NCBI GenBank assembly: GCA_014238095.1
Contig: JABABT010000006.1
Span: forward strand, 1 to 47,695
Length of the DNA stretch: 47,695 nt
Direction of reading: 5' to 3'
DNA from: Candidatus Aenigmatarchaeota archaeon
GTDB taxonomy: Archaea; Aenigmatarchaeota; Aenigmatarchaeia; CG10238-14; SCSR01
Numbering within the stretch: position 1 is the stretch's first letter; each line of letters opens with the position of its first letter. The notes under the pieces are model-generated. The model did no database searches and was not told the DNA's origin. It was given only the letters and a program-made list of their open reading frames with translations. This document shows, one piece after another, positions 23,373 through 32,015 of the stretch. The translations under genes and the position numbers were made by a program.

Positions 23373-25382
23373 TCACAATTTATTAATATAACCTTGTCTA
23401 GGAGAGAATAAGAAACCTTCGTTTAACATTTTTCTAAGTATATCTTCTGGTTTATCAAGTCCTTCCAATCTAGATTGTTTTAATATTTCATCAACTGGTA
23501 TATCTTTTCCATATTTTTTTTCTAATTCATCAATAACATCATTTAATATTCTTATTTTACTTCTTTGTTTTGCTGTTGTTCTTGCACCTTCTACTCTATC
23601 AATATCTATTTCTCCTGTTTCAGGTTCTAATCCAAACATTCTAAGTGAAGCTTTCATTAAATTTATTACCCTTAATGCATCTTCTTTCCTAACTTGTTGT
23701 TTTAATTGTATTTTTGCTGATGCTTCAGATAATCTTATTAAAGCTTCATATTGTCTTGGTGTTATTGCAATAGGAGAATCTTCACCAGATTTTTCTCTTA
23801 AATTTAAATAAAAATCTCTTATTTCATTAGCAGCTTCTCTAGTCATTTTTGGATTACAATTTTTTTTTGCATATGATATATATTTTTTCATAATATCCGC
23901 ACTAATTATTGGTTTTATTTCATTTTCTGAAAAAAATCTAGAATTCATTATATGATCTGCAATTTTTTTATCTCTATCTAAATTAGGTATATCTCTTAAT
24001 GCAAATTTTAAATCAAATCTAGTTAATAATGTTTCTGGTATATTAATTTGTTCCTTTATTGGTAAATATGGATCAAATCTTCCAAGTTTTGGATTAGCTC
24101 CTGCAAGAACTGCTGTATTAGCTGGTAATGTTGCCACTATACTTGCTTTTGCAATGCTAATTGTTTGTTGTTCCATAGCTTCATGAAGTGCTATTTGATC
24201 TTGTTGATCTATTTTTTCAAATTCATCAATTGCAATCATACTACCATTACACATAACAAGTGCACCTGCTTCAAGTACCCATCCACCTAATAATTCTTCA
24301 TCCTTTGTAACTGTTGCTGTTAATCCAGCTGCAGATACTCCTTTTCCTGAAACATATCTACCTCTTGATACAATATTTGATATAACTTTCATAGTTGCAG
24401 ATTTTGCTGTTGAAGGATCCCCAACTAATAATATATGTATATCTCCTCTAATTCTTGTTCCATCAATTAAGGTTTTTGAAATTCCACTAAAAAATTGTAA
24501 TGATAAAGCTTCTTTCACTTCTTCAAGACCATAAAGAGCTGGAGCTATAGATGAAATTAATTTTTCATATATTTTTGGATCATTTGCAAGTTTTAATATT
24601 TCTTGTTCATTTTCTGGTGTAATTTCCAAATCTTCATAATTATCTTCCGTTGATTCTACATAATTTGCTTCTAAAAAAATATCCATTTGTCTTGAATTTA
24701 GATTTTTTACTTTTCTTGGAAGTTCTTTCAATACTCCAATTACTTTTATTCTATTTCCAGGATCAGTAAGATTTTGAATTTTTGGAGTTGTTAAATCTTC
24801 TTTTAAATAAATTTTAATATTTAATGGTCTTTCTCCTGTTGTTGCTTCATATAATTCTTCTATAACTAACCATCTAGCATCATAAAGTTTTTGATTTAAT
24901 AATTTGAAATTTCTTCTATTATCACAAGAATCACATTCACTAGGATTTGAAATTGTTTTTTCTTTTTGTATTACTCGTATTTTATTTCCACAATTTCCAC
25001 ATTGAAAAATACTTTCTGAAACTTCTGGTCTTATGTCACTAGCTCTCCTTACTTGACCATTTAATACAATTAATTTTCCAATATGTTTTGCCCTTACATT
25101 TCTTATTCTTACTTCTCTTGTTTCTGGAATATTTATAAGTCTTATTCTTATTTTAGATTCTGATAATCCAGTTTCAATTTGTTTTACAGCTTCTTCTGCA
25201 ACTTCAATTGCATCATCTGGATTTTCTAATATATAATCTGCTAATTCAATATCAAATTTATCAATTAATGAAAAATCTAAAAGTATTGATTTTTTACCTT
25301 CATTTATATTAGTTATTAATTCATTTTTATAAAATTCATTTAAAAATTCAGTTAATTTTTCTATTAAATTTATTCTATCCAT
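23373..25382 (-). CDS. mcm: Replicative DNA helicase MCM
   Basis: This 669-residue MCM forms the hexameric 3'-5' replicative helicase. The N-terminal domain carries a zinc ribbon (FQCGNCGNKI...ECDSCDN, about residues 124-157) and the OB fold. The AAA+ domain has Walker A GDPSTAKSATMKV (about residue 320), Walker B MIAIDEFEKID (about residue 382), a sensor-1 Asn in LAGANPKLGRFD and the arginine finger LLTRFDLKF (about residue 454). A C-terminal winged helix ends in FLFSPRQGYINKL. It starts after GTGAT-N3-ATG (25386-25390). A GC-rich inverted repeat lies just upstream. No intein is present. Confidence 0.97.
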   Translation of the reverse strand: MDRINLIEKLTEFLNEFYKNELITNINEGKKSILLDFSLIDKFDIELADYILENPDDAIEVAEEAVKQIETGLSESKIRIRLINIPETREVRIRNVRAKHIGKLIVLNGQVRRASDIRPEVSESIFQCGNCGNKIRVIQKEKTISNPSECDSCDNRRNFKLLNQKLYDARWLVIEELYEATTGERPLNIKIYLKEDLTTPKIQNLTDPGNRIKVIGVLKELPRKVKNLNSRQMDIFLEANYVESTEDNYEDLEITPENEQEILKLANDPKIYEKLISSIAPALYGLEEVKEALSLQFFSGISKTLIDGTRIRGDIHILLVGDPSTAKSATMKVISNIVSRGRYVSGKGVSAAGLTATVTKDEELLGGWVLEAGALVMCNGSMIAIDEFEKIDQQDQIALHEAMEQQTISIAKASIVATLPANTAVLAGANPKLGRFDPYLPIKEQINIPETLLTRFDLKFALRDIPNLDRDKKIADHIMNSRFFSENEIKPIISADIMKKYISYAKKNCNPKMTREAANEIRDFYLNLREKSGEDSPIAITPRQYEALIRLSEASAKIQLKQQVRKEDALRVINLMKASLRMFGLEPETGEIDIDRVEGARTTAKQRSKIRILNDVIDELEKKYGKDIPVDEILKQSRLEGLDKPEDILRKMLNEGFLFSPRQGYINKL

Positions 25383-25408
25383 ATTATCACTAATTAAGAA
25401 CTTAATAA

Positions 25409-25461
25409 TTGGGAATCAACATTTATAATTAAAAACCGAATATTGATTGGAATCTTCCCAA
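25409..25461. repeat. GC-rich inverted repeat upstream of mcm
   Basis: TTGGGAA at 25409 pairs with TTCCCAA ending at 25461; inside, ATCAACATT pairs with AATATTGAT with one imperfect position. On the minus strand that mismatch becomes G-U, so the mcm leader could fold into a 15-bp hairpin with one bulge. It is the only GC-rich patch in the 146-bp mcm-tbp spacer, 27 nt before the mcm start. It could be a leader hairpin, an operator or an sRNA. Confidence 0.5.
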
Positions 25462-25528
25462 AAAATAATTCTTAATTAATTAGTATATTAAATTTATTAT
25501 TATGATAATTTTGTAAGTATATTTCCTA

Positions 25529-26227
25529 TTATTCTTTTTTATTAACAAATGCTTTTATGGTTTTTAATTTTCTATTAATTTTTTCAACTGCTATATAAAC
25601 ATCTTTTACACTTCTAGCACCTGTAATAACAATTTTTCCACTTCCAAATAATAAAAATGCTACTTTAGGATTAGTCATTCTATGAACAAGTCCAGGGAAT
25701 TGTTCAGGTTCATATTCAGCATTTTCTAAATTGAAAGCTATTACATCAAGATTTAAATTTCTTTCCAATTTAGCTGAAGAAACTATATTTTCAGTTTGAA
25801 ATTTATAATCATTTGAAACTTTAGTTCCTATTTTTCTAATAATTAATGCTACTTTTCTAAATACTTCTTTAACATCTTTTAAACTTCTAGCTCCAGTACA
25901 TACAACCTTTCCAGATCCAAAAATTAAAGCTGCTGCTTTAGGATTAGTCATTCTATGAACAAGTCCAGGGAATTGTTCAGGTTCATATTCCATACCATCA
26001 TTTTTTTTACAAATTTTATTCAAATCTACAACAACATTAAATGCTGCAGAAGCAACTATATTTTCTATTTTTATACCAAATTTATTTTTTGTACTTATTT
26101 CAGGTTTTGATTTTGATGAAGTTTTCGAAAGTTTTGATTTTGATGAAGTTTTCGAAAGTTTTGATTTTGATGAAGTTTTCGAAAGTTTTGATTTTGATGA
26201 AGTTTTAGAAGTTTTTTTTGTTACCAT
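25529..26227 (-). CDS. tbp: TATA-binding protein with basic repeat tail
   Basis: Archaeal TBP that binds the TATA box and recruits TFB and RNA polymerase. The saddle is two direct repeats of about 90 residues, each with EPEQFPGLVHRMTNP, then LIFGSGK(V/I)V and TGARS. The N-terminus, residues 1-50, is unusual: Ser-, Lys- and Thr-only sequence built from a 9-residue unit (KTSSKSKLS) repeated about four times. Most archaeal TBPs of about 180-200 residues lack this tail. The tail is positively charged and predicted disordered; contact with DNA or nucleic-acid partners is an inference. No alternative start is needed, because upstream is a good promoter. Confidence 0.95.
   Translation of the reverse strand: MVTKKTSKTSSKSKLSKTSSKSKLSKTSSKSKLSKTSSKSKPEISTKNKFGIKIENIVASAAFNVVVDLNKICKKNDGMEYEPEQFPGLVHRMTNPKAAALIFGSGKVVCTGARSLKDVKEVFRKVALIIRKIGTKVSNDYKFQTENIVSSAKLERNLNLDVIAFNLENAEYEPEQFPGLVHRMTNPKVAFLLFGSGKIVITGARSVKDVYIAVEKINRKLKTIKAFVNKKE
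26104..26211. repeat. Four 27-bp tandem repeats in the tbp 5' end
   Basis: The unit GTTTTGATTTTGATGAAGTTTTCGAAA occurs three times exactly and a fourth time with one change (TTAGAA for TTCGAAA) at 26104-26211. It encodes the 9-residue SKTSSKSKL-type repeat of the TBP tail. Exact repetition means copy number can change by slippage without loss of frame. Confidence 0.9.
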
Positions 26228-26259
26228 TAAAAAGCACTTCTTATTATTGGTATAATGGG

Positions 26260-26275
26260 TTTATAAAGGTTTTTT
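26260..26275 (-). promoter_or_regulatory. BRE/TATA promoter of tbp
   Basis: On the minus strand, AAAAACC is followed by TTTATAAA about 33-40 nt before the tbp ATG: a purine-rich BRE next to a TATA box at the spacing expected for a short leader. The rps26e gene has nearly the same sequence (AACCTTTATACT, 38369-38378) upstream. Confidence 0.55.
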
Positions 26276-26492
26276 TTGATTAGAATTTATCTAAAAAAAT
26301 AATTTTTGTTTAAAAAGTAGATAATTATTTAATTAAGTAATATTTTATTATATTTTTACATTGAAAATTTATTAAAATTTTGATATTCTATATATTTTGT
26401 ATTTCCATATTTTTATATTGTAAATAAATTATTTTTCTTTATTTATTAAAAAATTATAATTTATTATTTAAAGATACAAAATAACTATTTTT

Positions 26493-27182
26493 ATGACATT
26501 TATAACAGGTATTGATGAAGCCGGACGAGGTGCAGTAATTGGCCCTTTAGTAATTGCTGGTGTGACAATAAATAAATCTGATGAAAATAAGTTAAAAGAA
26601 ATTGGATGTAAAGATTCTAAAAAACTTTCTCCTAAAAAAAGAGAAAAAATAGCAAAAAAAATTGAAAAAATAGCACAAAAAATTGTTATATTAAGAATAC
26701 AACCATGTACTATAGATGATTATAGATCAACTGGAATTAATTTAGATAAAATTGAAGCTATGAAGATGGCTCAAATTATTGATATGAGTAATGATGAATA
26801 TAAAACAGTAACATATGTAGACGGATTAACACAAAATCCTAAAAATTTTGAAAAAAAAATAGTCGAATATTTAAATAAAAAAGAATCTGAACTAGTTGTA
26901 CGAAATCATATGGATGAATCAGTATTAGTAGTATCAGCAGCTAGTATAATAGCTAAAACTGAAAGAGATTCTATTATTGAAGATATTAAAAAAAGAGTTG
27001 ATATGGATTTTGGAGTGGGTTATCCACATGATGAAAGAACAATAAAATTTATTGAAAATTGTGTTAAAAAAAATAATATACCTGTATATATTAGAAAATC
27101 TTGGGTTACTACTCAAAATATAATTAATAAAAGCTGGCAGAAAAAAGTAAAAGATTTCTTTATAAAAAACAAATACAAGTAA
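26493..27182 (+). CDS. rnhB: Ribonuclease HII
   Basis: This 229-residue enzyme cleaves RNA in RNA-DNA hybrids and removes misincorporated ribonucleotides. The active-site start GIDEAGRGAVIGPLVIAGV holds the first acidic pair. KDSKKLSPKKREKI, TYVDGL (third acidic residue) and SAASIIAKTERD follow, with the final acidic region in DFGVGYPHDERTI. Archaeal length and order are normal. The 265-bp AT-rich spacer upstream holds no other gene; the promoter should lie in it. Confidence 0.95.
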   Translation: MTFITGIDEAGRGAVIGPLVIAGVTINKSDENKLKEIGCKDSKKLSPKKREKIAKKIEKIAQKIVILRIQPCTIDDYRSTGINLDKIEAMKMAQIIDMSNDEYKTVTYVDGLTQNPKNFEKKIVEYLNKKESELVVRNHMDESVLVVSAASIIAKTERDSIIEDIKKRVDMDFGVGYPHDERTIKFIENCVKKNNIPVYIRKSWVTTQNIINKSWQKKVKDFFIKNKYK

Positions 27183-27190
27183 TAATATAT

Positions 27191-27442
27191 ATGAAATTAA
27201 AACCAGAACAAATAATGACTATAATATTCACTTGTTTCGGAATAGTTATGGGATTTCTGTCATTTTTCTTAGGTAAAGGATTATTTTCAAAAATAATTCC
27301 ATTATTGTTATATGCAGTTTCATTATTTATTTTTCATAAAATATATTCAAACAAGAAACAAAAATGGATAATTACTAACAGTATAATTCCATTTATTTTA
27401 ATATGGTTAATTACATGGGTTTTTATTTTTAATACATTATAA
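27191..27442 (+). CDS. Small membrane protein, three transmembrane segments
   Basis: This 83-residue protein has three hydrophobic segments (about residues 8-28, 32-49 and 60-82) separated by short basic loops (HKIYSNKKQKW). No motif is recognised. It begins 8 nt after rnhB and ends 8 nt before aspS, so it is probably part of the rnhB-aspS transcript. Its stop codon is followed at once by the GTGAT ribosome-binding site of aspS. Function unknown. Confidence 0.65.
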   Translation: MKLKPEQIMTIIFTCFGIVMGFLSFFLGKGLFSKIIPLLLYAVSLFIFHKIYSNKKQKWIITNSIIPFILIWLITWVFIFNTL

Positions 27443-27450
27443 GTGATTTT

Positions 27451-28761
27451 ATGCAAAGAACACATTTTACAAATAATTTAGATAATATGATTGGGAAAGA
27501 AGTAATAATTTCTGGTTGGGTACATGATGTAAGGTTTTTAGGTGGAATTAATTTTATGCTTTTACGTGATATTGGAGGAATGGTTCAAATAACAATTTTG
27601 AAAAAAAATACTGATAAAAAAATTATTGATATTGTAGCAAAAACACATCAAGAAGATACTGTTTCAGTAAAAGGAACTGTTGTTGAAAGTAAAATATCAA
27701 AATCTGGTTATGAAATAATTCCAAAAGAAATTGAAATTATTTCAAGAGCTTCAGTACCATTACCATTAGATCCTAGAGAAGTTACTCCAACTAATTTTGA
27801 TACAAGATTGGATAATAGAATTTTAGATTTAAGAAAACCAGAAAATTTAGCAATTTTTAAAATTGAATCAAATTTAATGTTTTTTATACATGAATGGTTA
27901 AGAAATAAAAATTTCATAAATGTAAATACACCATGTTTGATGGGTGGAGCTTCTGAAAGTGGGTCAGAAGTTTTCAAAGTAGAATATTTTGGAGATAAAA
28001 CTTTTTTGAGACAGGATCCACAATTACATAGACAATTAATGATGCAAACAGGATTTGATAAAATTTATGATTTGGGACCAAATTGGAGAGCTGAACCTTC
28101 ATTTACAACAAGACATTTAACAGAATTTAGAAGTGTTGCAGTTGAAATGTCATTTATCAAAGATGAATATGATGTTATGAAAGTTCAAGAAGAACTTTCT
28201 ATTTATATTATTAAAAAAACAGTAGAATATTGTGAAAAAGAACTTGAATTATTAAAAAAAGAAGTAAATATTCCTAAAAAAAGATTTCCTATTTTAAAAT
28301 TTCCAGATATATATAAAATTTTAGAAGAATTTGGTCAAAAAATTACTTTTGGTGAAGATTATGATAGAGAATCAGAAAAATTACTTTCTAATTATATTAA
28401 AGAAAAATATGGACATGAATTTTTCTTTGTTAATAAATTTCCTTATAAAATAAAACCATTTTATGTAATGAAAGATGATGATGTACAATGGGCTAGAAGT
28501 GTTGATATGGTATTTAAAGGATTAGAACAATCATCTGGTGGACAAAGAGAACATAGATATGATAAAATAATTGAACAAATAAAAGAGAAAAAAATGAATC
28601 CAAAACAACTTGAATGGTTTACAAACCCTTTCAAATTTGGATCAGTTCCTCATGGTGGATTTGCTATTGGTATAGAAAGATTTACACAAAAACTTCTTGA
28701 TTTAGATAATGTTAGAGAAACAACTTTATTTCCAAGAGATCCAAAAAGAATAATTCCTTAA
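27451..28761 (+). CDS. aspS: Aspartyl-tRNA synthetase, probably non-discriminating
   Basis: Class IIb synthetase of archaeal type, 436 residues. The N-terminal OB fold (IISGWVHDVRFLGGINFMLLRD) binds the anticodon. Motif 2 is YDLGPNWRAEPSFTTRHLTEF and motif 3 is GGFAIGIERF. His in GWVH and Pro in IIPKE occupy positions which, as I recall from work on archaeal AspRS (Thermococcus numbering 26 and 85), mark enzymes that charge both tRNA-Asp and tRNA-Asn. If so, Asn-tRNA would be made by an amidotransferase. The usual QSPQ motif is QDPQ (RQDPQLHRQ). The start follows GTGAT-N3-ATG. Confidence 0.93.
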   Translation: MQRTHFTNNLDNMIGKEVIISGWVHDVRFLGGINFMLLRDIGGMVQITILKKNTDKKIIDIVAKTHQEDTVSVKGTVVESKISKSGYEIIPKEIEIISRASVPLPLDPREVTPTNFDTRLDNRILDLRKPENLAIFKIESNLMFFIHEWLRNKNFINVNTPCLMGGASESGSEVFKVEYFGDKTFLRQDPQLHRQLMMQTGFDKIYDLGPNWRAEPSFTTRHLTEFRSVAVEMSFIKDEYDVMKVQEELSIYIIKKTVEYCEKELELLKKEVNIPKKRFPILKFPDIYKILEEFGQKITFGEDYDRESEKLLSNYIKEKYGHEFFFVNKFPYKIKPFYVMKDDDVQWARSVDMVFKGLEQSSGGQREHRYDKIIEQIKEKKMNPKQLEWFTNPFKFGSVPHGGFAIGIERFTQKLLDLDNVRETTLFPRDPKRIIP

Positions 28762-28985
28762 ATTTTCATTTTACATGCCATTATATGAGAGCATTCTTTA
28801 TTTTTTAATGAAGAAAATTTACAATCACAATCCCATAAATTTTTTATTTTATTAAATATTATTGTATGATTTTCTGTATAACCCTTCACTATAAAATGTC
28901 TTCTTTTATCTGTTTTTAATTCTTCTATTATTTTATTATCTTTAAATAATTTTATTGCTTTTGTTTTTCTATCTATTTTACTCAT
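28758..28985 (-). CDS. SWIM-type zinc-finger protein
   Basis: This 75-residue protein has a C-terminal SWIM motif, CDCKFSSLKNKECSHIMAC, giving the CxCx(n)CxH zinc ligands after a beta-rich RHFIVKGYTENHTIIF segment. SWIM domains bind nucleic acids or proteins. The ATG at 28985 overlaps the upstream pilin stop (TAATG); another ATG at 28991 would add two residues. It is convergent with aspS, overlapping its stop by 4 nt. Partner unknown. Confidence 0.75.
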   Translation of the reverse strand: MSKIDRKTKAIKLFKDNKIIEELKTDKRRHFIVKGYTENHTIIFNKIKNLWDCDCKFSSLKNKECSHIMACKMKI

Positions 28986-29476
28986 TAACATCCCACAATT
29001 TCTAAAATAACATGACTATTATTTTTCTCTGAATTTTTAATACATATATTATTAAAACCTTTATTGAATTTATCATTTCCGGTTATTATTATTTTATCAT
29101 ATTTCAATATCATTTCTAATTTTATTTTTCCATTAAAATTATTTATAATTATTTCTAAATTTCCATTTTTTGTATAATTTATTATTGGATATTTTTCTAA
29201 TTCATATTCAAAATTAATACTATTCAAATTTTCATTTATTATATAATATCCATCATTGGATTTTAATTTTAAAATTTTTAAACTACCAACACCTTCTACT
29301 GATACTTGTTTAATTAAATTATCAAAAAAAAACATATTATTTTTAGCTTCATTTATTATTGTAATTTCCATAGCTTCTTTTAATATTGGTAAACCAAATG
29401 CTAATATAATTCCTAAAATTGTAATAATAAAAACAATTATTATAACAAAACTTATTAAATTTGAAATACCTTTCAT
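28985..29476 (-). CDS. Pilin-like class III signal protein
   Basis: This 163-residue protein begins MKGISNLISFVIIIVFIITILGIILAFG, a short basic start, Gly, then a long hydrophobic helix, as in archaeal type IV pilins processed by the PibD/EppA-type peptidase. The exported part is beta-rich with a final Cys (VGC). It is a clear paralogue of the protein at 30809-31312 (MKGLSNLISFTIIIL..., EVxGSLK- and GxNxICIK-type blocks, terminal Cys). It lies apart from the main pilus locus, before the SWIM gene. It is probably a minor pilin or surface protein. Confidence 0.7.
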   Translation of the reverse strand: MKGISNLISFVIIIVFIITILGIILAFGLPILKEAMEITIINEAKNNMFFFDNLIKQVSVEGVGSLKILKLKSNDGYYIINENLNSINFEYELEKYPIINYTKNGNLEIIINNFNGKIKLEMILKYDKIIITGNDKFNKGFNNICIKNSEKNNSHVILEIVGC

Positions 29477-29536
29477 ATTTTAATTATATTATATTAAGTT
29501 AAATATATTTTTAAATATAGATTACTATTCTATACT

Positions 29537-30475
29537 ATGAAAATAGAAAAGGTAATAGAAGAATTAAAAAAAATAAAAGCAAAACGTGTTTTTATTCAAT
29601 ATCCTGAAGGTATTAAAAGAAATATTTTAAAATATGCTAAAATCTTACAAGAAAATTCTATAGAACCAGTTATGTGTTTAGAATCAACTTATGGTGCTTG
29701 TGATGTTAGAGAATATGAAGCTAAACTTTTAAAATGTGATGCTTTATTACATGTAGGTCATGAAGATTTTGGTGTTAAAACTGAAATACCTATATTTTAT
29801 GTAGATTGGTTTATTGAAGCAAATCCTTTAATTTGTTTGGAAAAAAATTTTGATAAAATTAAAAAATATCAAAATATAGGATTAGTTACAAGTGTTCAAT
29901 TTATTCATATGATGAAGCCTGTAAGAGAATGGTTAGAAAATCATAATAAGAAAACATTTAGTTATACTCATCAACAATATGAAGGACAAATGCTTGGTTG
30001 TAGAGTTCAAGCTGGTAAAAAAATTGAAGATAATGTTGATTGTTTTCTTTGTATTGGTGCAGGTAAATTTTATGGATTAGGTCTTGCTTTAGAAACAAAT
30101 AAACCTATGTTAAATCTTGACATTGAAATGAATAAAATTCATGATATGAAAGATATTGTTAATAAAATAAATAAAATAACTGCTTGGAATCTTGAAGTTG
30201 TTAAAGATTCTAAAACAATTGGTTTTTTGATAACTTGGAAAAAAGGACAAATGTTTGGATCTCCTTTTATTATAAAAAAGAAACTTGAAGATATGGGTAA
30301 AAATGTTTATGTTTTTGCTATGGATGAAATGACTATTCAAAAATTAGATTTTTTAAAAGTTGATGCACTTGTTTCTTTTGGTTGTCCTAGAATTTCTACA
30401 GATGATTTAGAAAAATATAAAATACCTATAATTAATTTTACAGAATTAATTAAAAACAATATATTTAAAAAATAA
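29537..30475 (+). CDS. dph2: Diphthamide biosynthesis enzyme Dph2
   Basis: This 312-residue radical-SAM-like [4Fe-4S] enzyme transfers the 3-amino-3-carboxypropyl group of SAM to the diphthamide histidine of aEF2, the first step of diphthamide synthesis. The three cluster cysteines are present, one per domain: STYGACDVREY (about residue 60), QMLGCRVQAG (about residue 155) and SFGCPRISTDD (about residue 287). HVGHEDFGV and CIGAGKFYGLGLAL are further family blocks. The length is normal. The gene is monocistronic or joined to rpoL across a 57-bp spacer with its own promoter. Confidence 0.93.
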   Translation: MKIEKVIEELKKIKAKRVFIQYPEGIKRNILKYAKILQENSIEPVMCLESTYGACDVREYEAKLLKCDALLHVGHEDFGVKTEIPIFYVDWFIEANPLICLEKNFDKIKKYQNIGLVTSVQFIHMMKPVREWLENHNKKTFSYTHQQYEGQMLGCRVQAGKKIEDNVDCFLCIGAGKFYGLGLALETNKPMLNLDIEMNKIHDMKDIVNKINKITAWNLEVVKDSKTIGFLITWKKGQMFGSPFIIKKKLEDMGKNVYVFAMDEMTIQKLDFLKVDALVSFGCPRISTDDLEKYKIPIINFTELIKNNIFKK

Positions 30476-30493
30476 AACCTAAAAATAAATAAA

Positions 30494-30500
30494 TTTATAA
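30494..30500 (+). promoter_or_regulatory. TATA box of rpoL
   Basis: TTTATAA lies 33-39 nt before the rpoL ATG at 30533, in the short spacer after dph2. It matches the TTTATAAA element of tbp. Confidence 0.5.
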
Positions 30501-30532
30501 ACCTTCTATAACTATTAAATTAGTTGAATATA

Positions 30533-30808
30533 ATGGAATTAAAGAAAATTAAAGAAGATAAAAATACATTATTATTAGAAATTGGTAAAGAAACAATGAC
30601 TATTACAAATGCTTTAAGAGAAGAACTTTGGAATGATTCTAATGTTATTGAAGCAGCTCAAATTAGAGAACATCCTTATCTTTCAGAACCTAAAATTTTT
30701 GTAAAAATGACAAAAGATTCTTCAAAATTAGCAATTGAAAAAGCAGCAAAAAGAATTTCAAAAAAATCCAAAGAATTTGAAGATGAATTTAATAAAAGTA
30801 TAAAATAA
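30533..30808 (+). CDS. rpoL: RNA polymerase subunit Rpo11 (RpoL)
   Basis: This 91-residue subunit forms the Rpo3-Rpo11 assembly platform of archaeal RNA polymerase. The pattern is typical: LLLEIGKETMTITNALREELW, then VIEAAQIREHPYLSEPKIFVKM and a charged C-terminal helix (AAKRISKKSKEFEDEF). The ORF track starts at TTG 30524; the ATG at 30533 (MELKKIKED) is the usual family start and better placed relative to the TATA box. The stop directly abuts the convergent pilin gene. Confidence 0.93.
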   Translation: MELKKIKEDKNTLLLEIGKETMTITNALREELWNDSNVIEAAQIREHPYLSEPKIFVKMTKDSSKLAIEKAAKRISKKSKEFEDEFNKSIK

Positions 30809-31312
30809 TTAACATAAAGTTATATTAATAAAAGATGTTGTTGAATTTTCATTAACTTTTATAAAACATATAGTATTTAATCCTCTATATATCTCTAAAT
30901 TGTTTTTACCATATATTTTTATATCATCATATTGAATTTTTATTTGAAAATATTTTTCTGATTCTGTACCAATAATATTTTCCTCTAATACACCTTTTTT
31001 AATAGATGAATTTATAGGAAATATATCTGATTCAATTTTAAATTTATATTCAAATGTATTATTAGATTCATATATTCTATAATTTCCACCACTTATTTTT
31101 ATTTTGGTTTTTTTAATACTTCCAGGAGCTTCACTAGCAATTTCACGTATATTATTATTCAAATTAATCATATTATTTTCTCCTTCTTTAATTATTTGAG
31201 ACTCTTGGAAATTTTTTATATTAGGATATCCTAATAGGGTAACTAATCCTATACCAGATAAACTAATCAAAATTATTATTGTAAATGATATCAAATTTGA
31301 AAGTCCTTTCAT
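30809..31312 (-). CDS. Pilin-like class III signal protein
   Basis: This 167-residue paralogue of the 28985-29476 protein begins MKGLSNLISFTIIILISLSGIGLVTLLG and shares IIKEGENNM, EAPGSIKKTKIK, GLNTICFIK and a terminal Cys. A class III signal peptide gives a helix for pilus packing or membrane anchoring, and the rest should be exterior and beta-rich. It is the last gene of a five-gene minus-strand run of pilin-like proteins (30809-33574). Confidence 0.7.
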   Translation of the reverse strand: MKGLSNLISFTIIILISLSGIGLVTLLGYPNIKNFQESQIIKEGENNMINLNNNIREIASEAPGSIKKTKIKISGGNYRIYESNNTFEYKFKIESDIFPINSSIKKGVLEENIIGTESEKYFQIKIQYDDIKIYGKNNLEIYRGLNTICFIKVNENSTTSFINITLC

Positions 31313-31340
31313 AATAATAATTGTTTTATTATTATATAAT

Positions 31341-32015
31341 TTAATTTATTTGAATTATTTCAGAAAATTTATCTCTTATTTCTGTATTATCTGTTATTAT
31401 TCTTAAATCAAAATAAGATAAAAATTTACTATCTTTATTTACTTTAATTGGAATTGTTATATTTTCTATTACATTTCCATTTGGAGTTTCATAATAAATC
31501 CATAAAGTTATATTTTTATTTGAATCAATATTTATTGTAAAATTATCTTTTCTAATTTCATTTGTTATATTATTAAAAATTATTGGTGAATTATAATTTG
31601 TACTTAAATTAAGAATAGCTTTTGGTATTTCTTCATCAAAATAATTGTAAAAAGTAGTTTTTACTAATGTATTTTTAGATATTTCTAATTCTTCATATAA
31701 TAATGTAACAATAATACCATCAACTTTAGTTGCTCTTCCACCTAAACGTTTTTCAATAAATGATATAAAAGAATTAGTTTCATCTGCTATTTTTGATGTA
31801 TTATTTATTGAATTATATGAAGATTTTAAAGCTTCTTGTCTTATATTATTAAAATTAAAAAATTCAGATTCAGATTCAATATATATTTGATTTTCTAAAA
31901 TATTAGTTGAATCAATTGTAGTTCTAATTAATATCATAGAAATTACAATTATAAAAGCACCAATAAGGAATATCTGTCCTTTTCTTCTTGAATTAAATTT
32001 TAATATTTTAATCAT
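31341..32015 (-). CDS. Pilin-like protein related to the GLUG adhesin N-terminus
   Basis: This 224-residue protein starts with a basic segment and RRKGQIFLIGAFIIVISMILI, a class III-type signal with processing likely near Gly/Gln. Its next 60 residues (ENQIYIESESEFFNFNNIRQEALKSS) match the same region of the giant GLUG protein (FVLSGFIIV..., NEIFIFNNIKENSLEVIK), so the two share an N-terminal module. The exterior part is beta-rich, with no Cys in the exported part. It overlaps the neighbouring 127-residue gene by 8 nt. Confidence 0.65.
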   Translation of the reverse strand: MIKILKFNSRRKGQIFLIGAFIIVISMILIRTTIDSTNILENQIYIESESEFFNFNNIRQEALKSSYNSINNTSKIADETNSFISFIEKRLGGRATKVDGIIVTLLYEELEISKNTLVKTTFYNYFDEEIPKAILNLSTNYNSPIIFNNITNEIRKDNFTINIDSNKNITLWIYYETPNGNVIENITIPIKVNKDSKFLSYFDLRIITDNTEIRDKFSEIIQIN

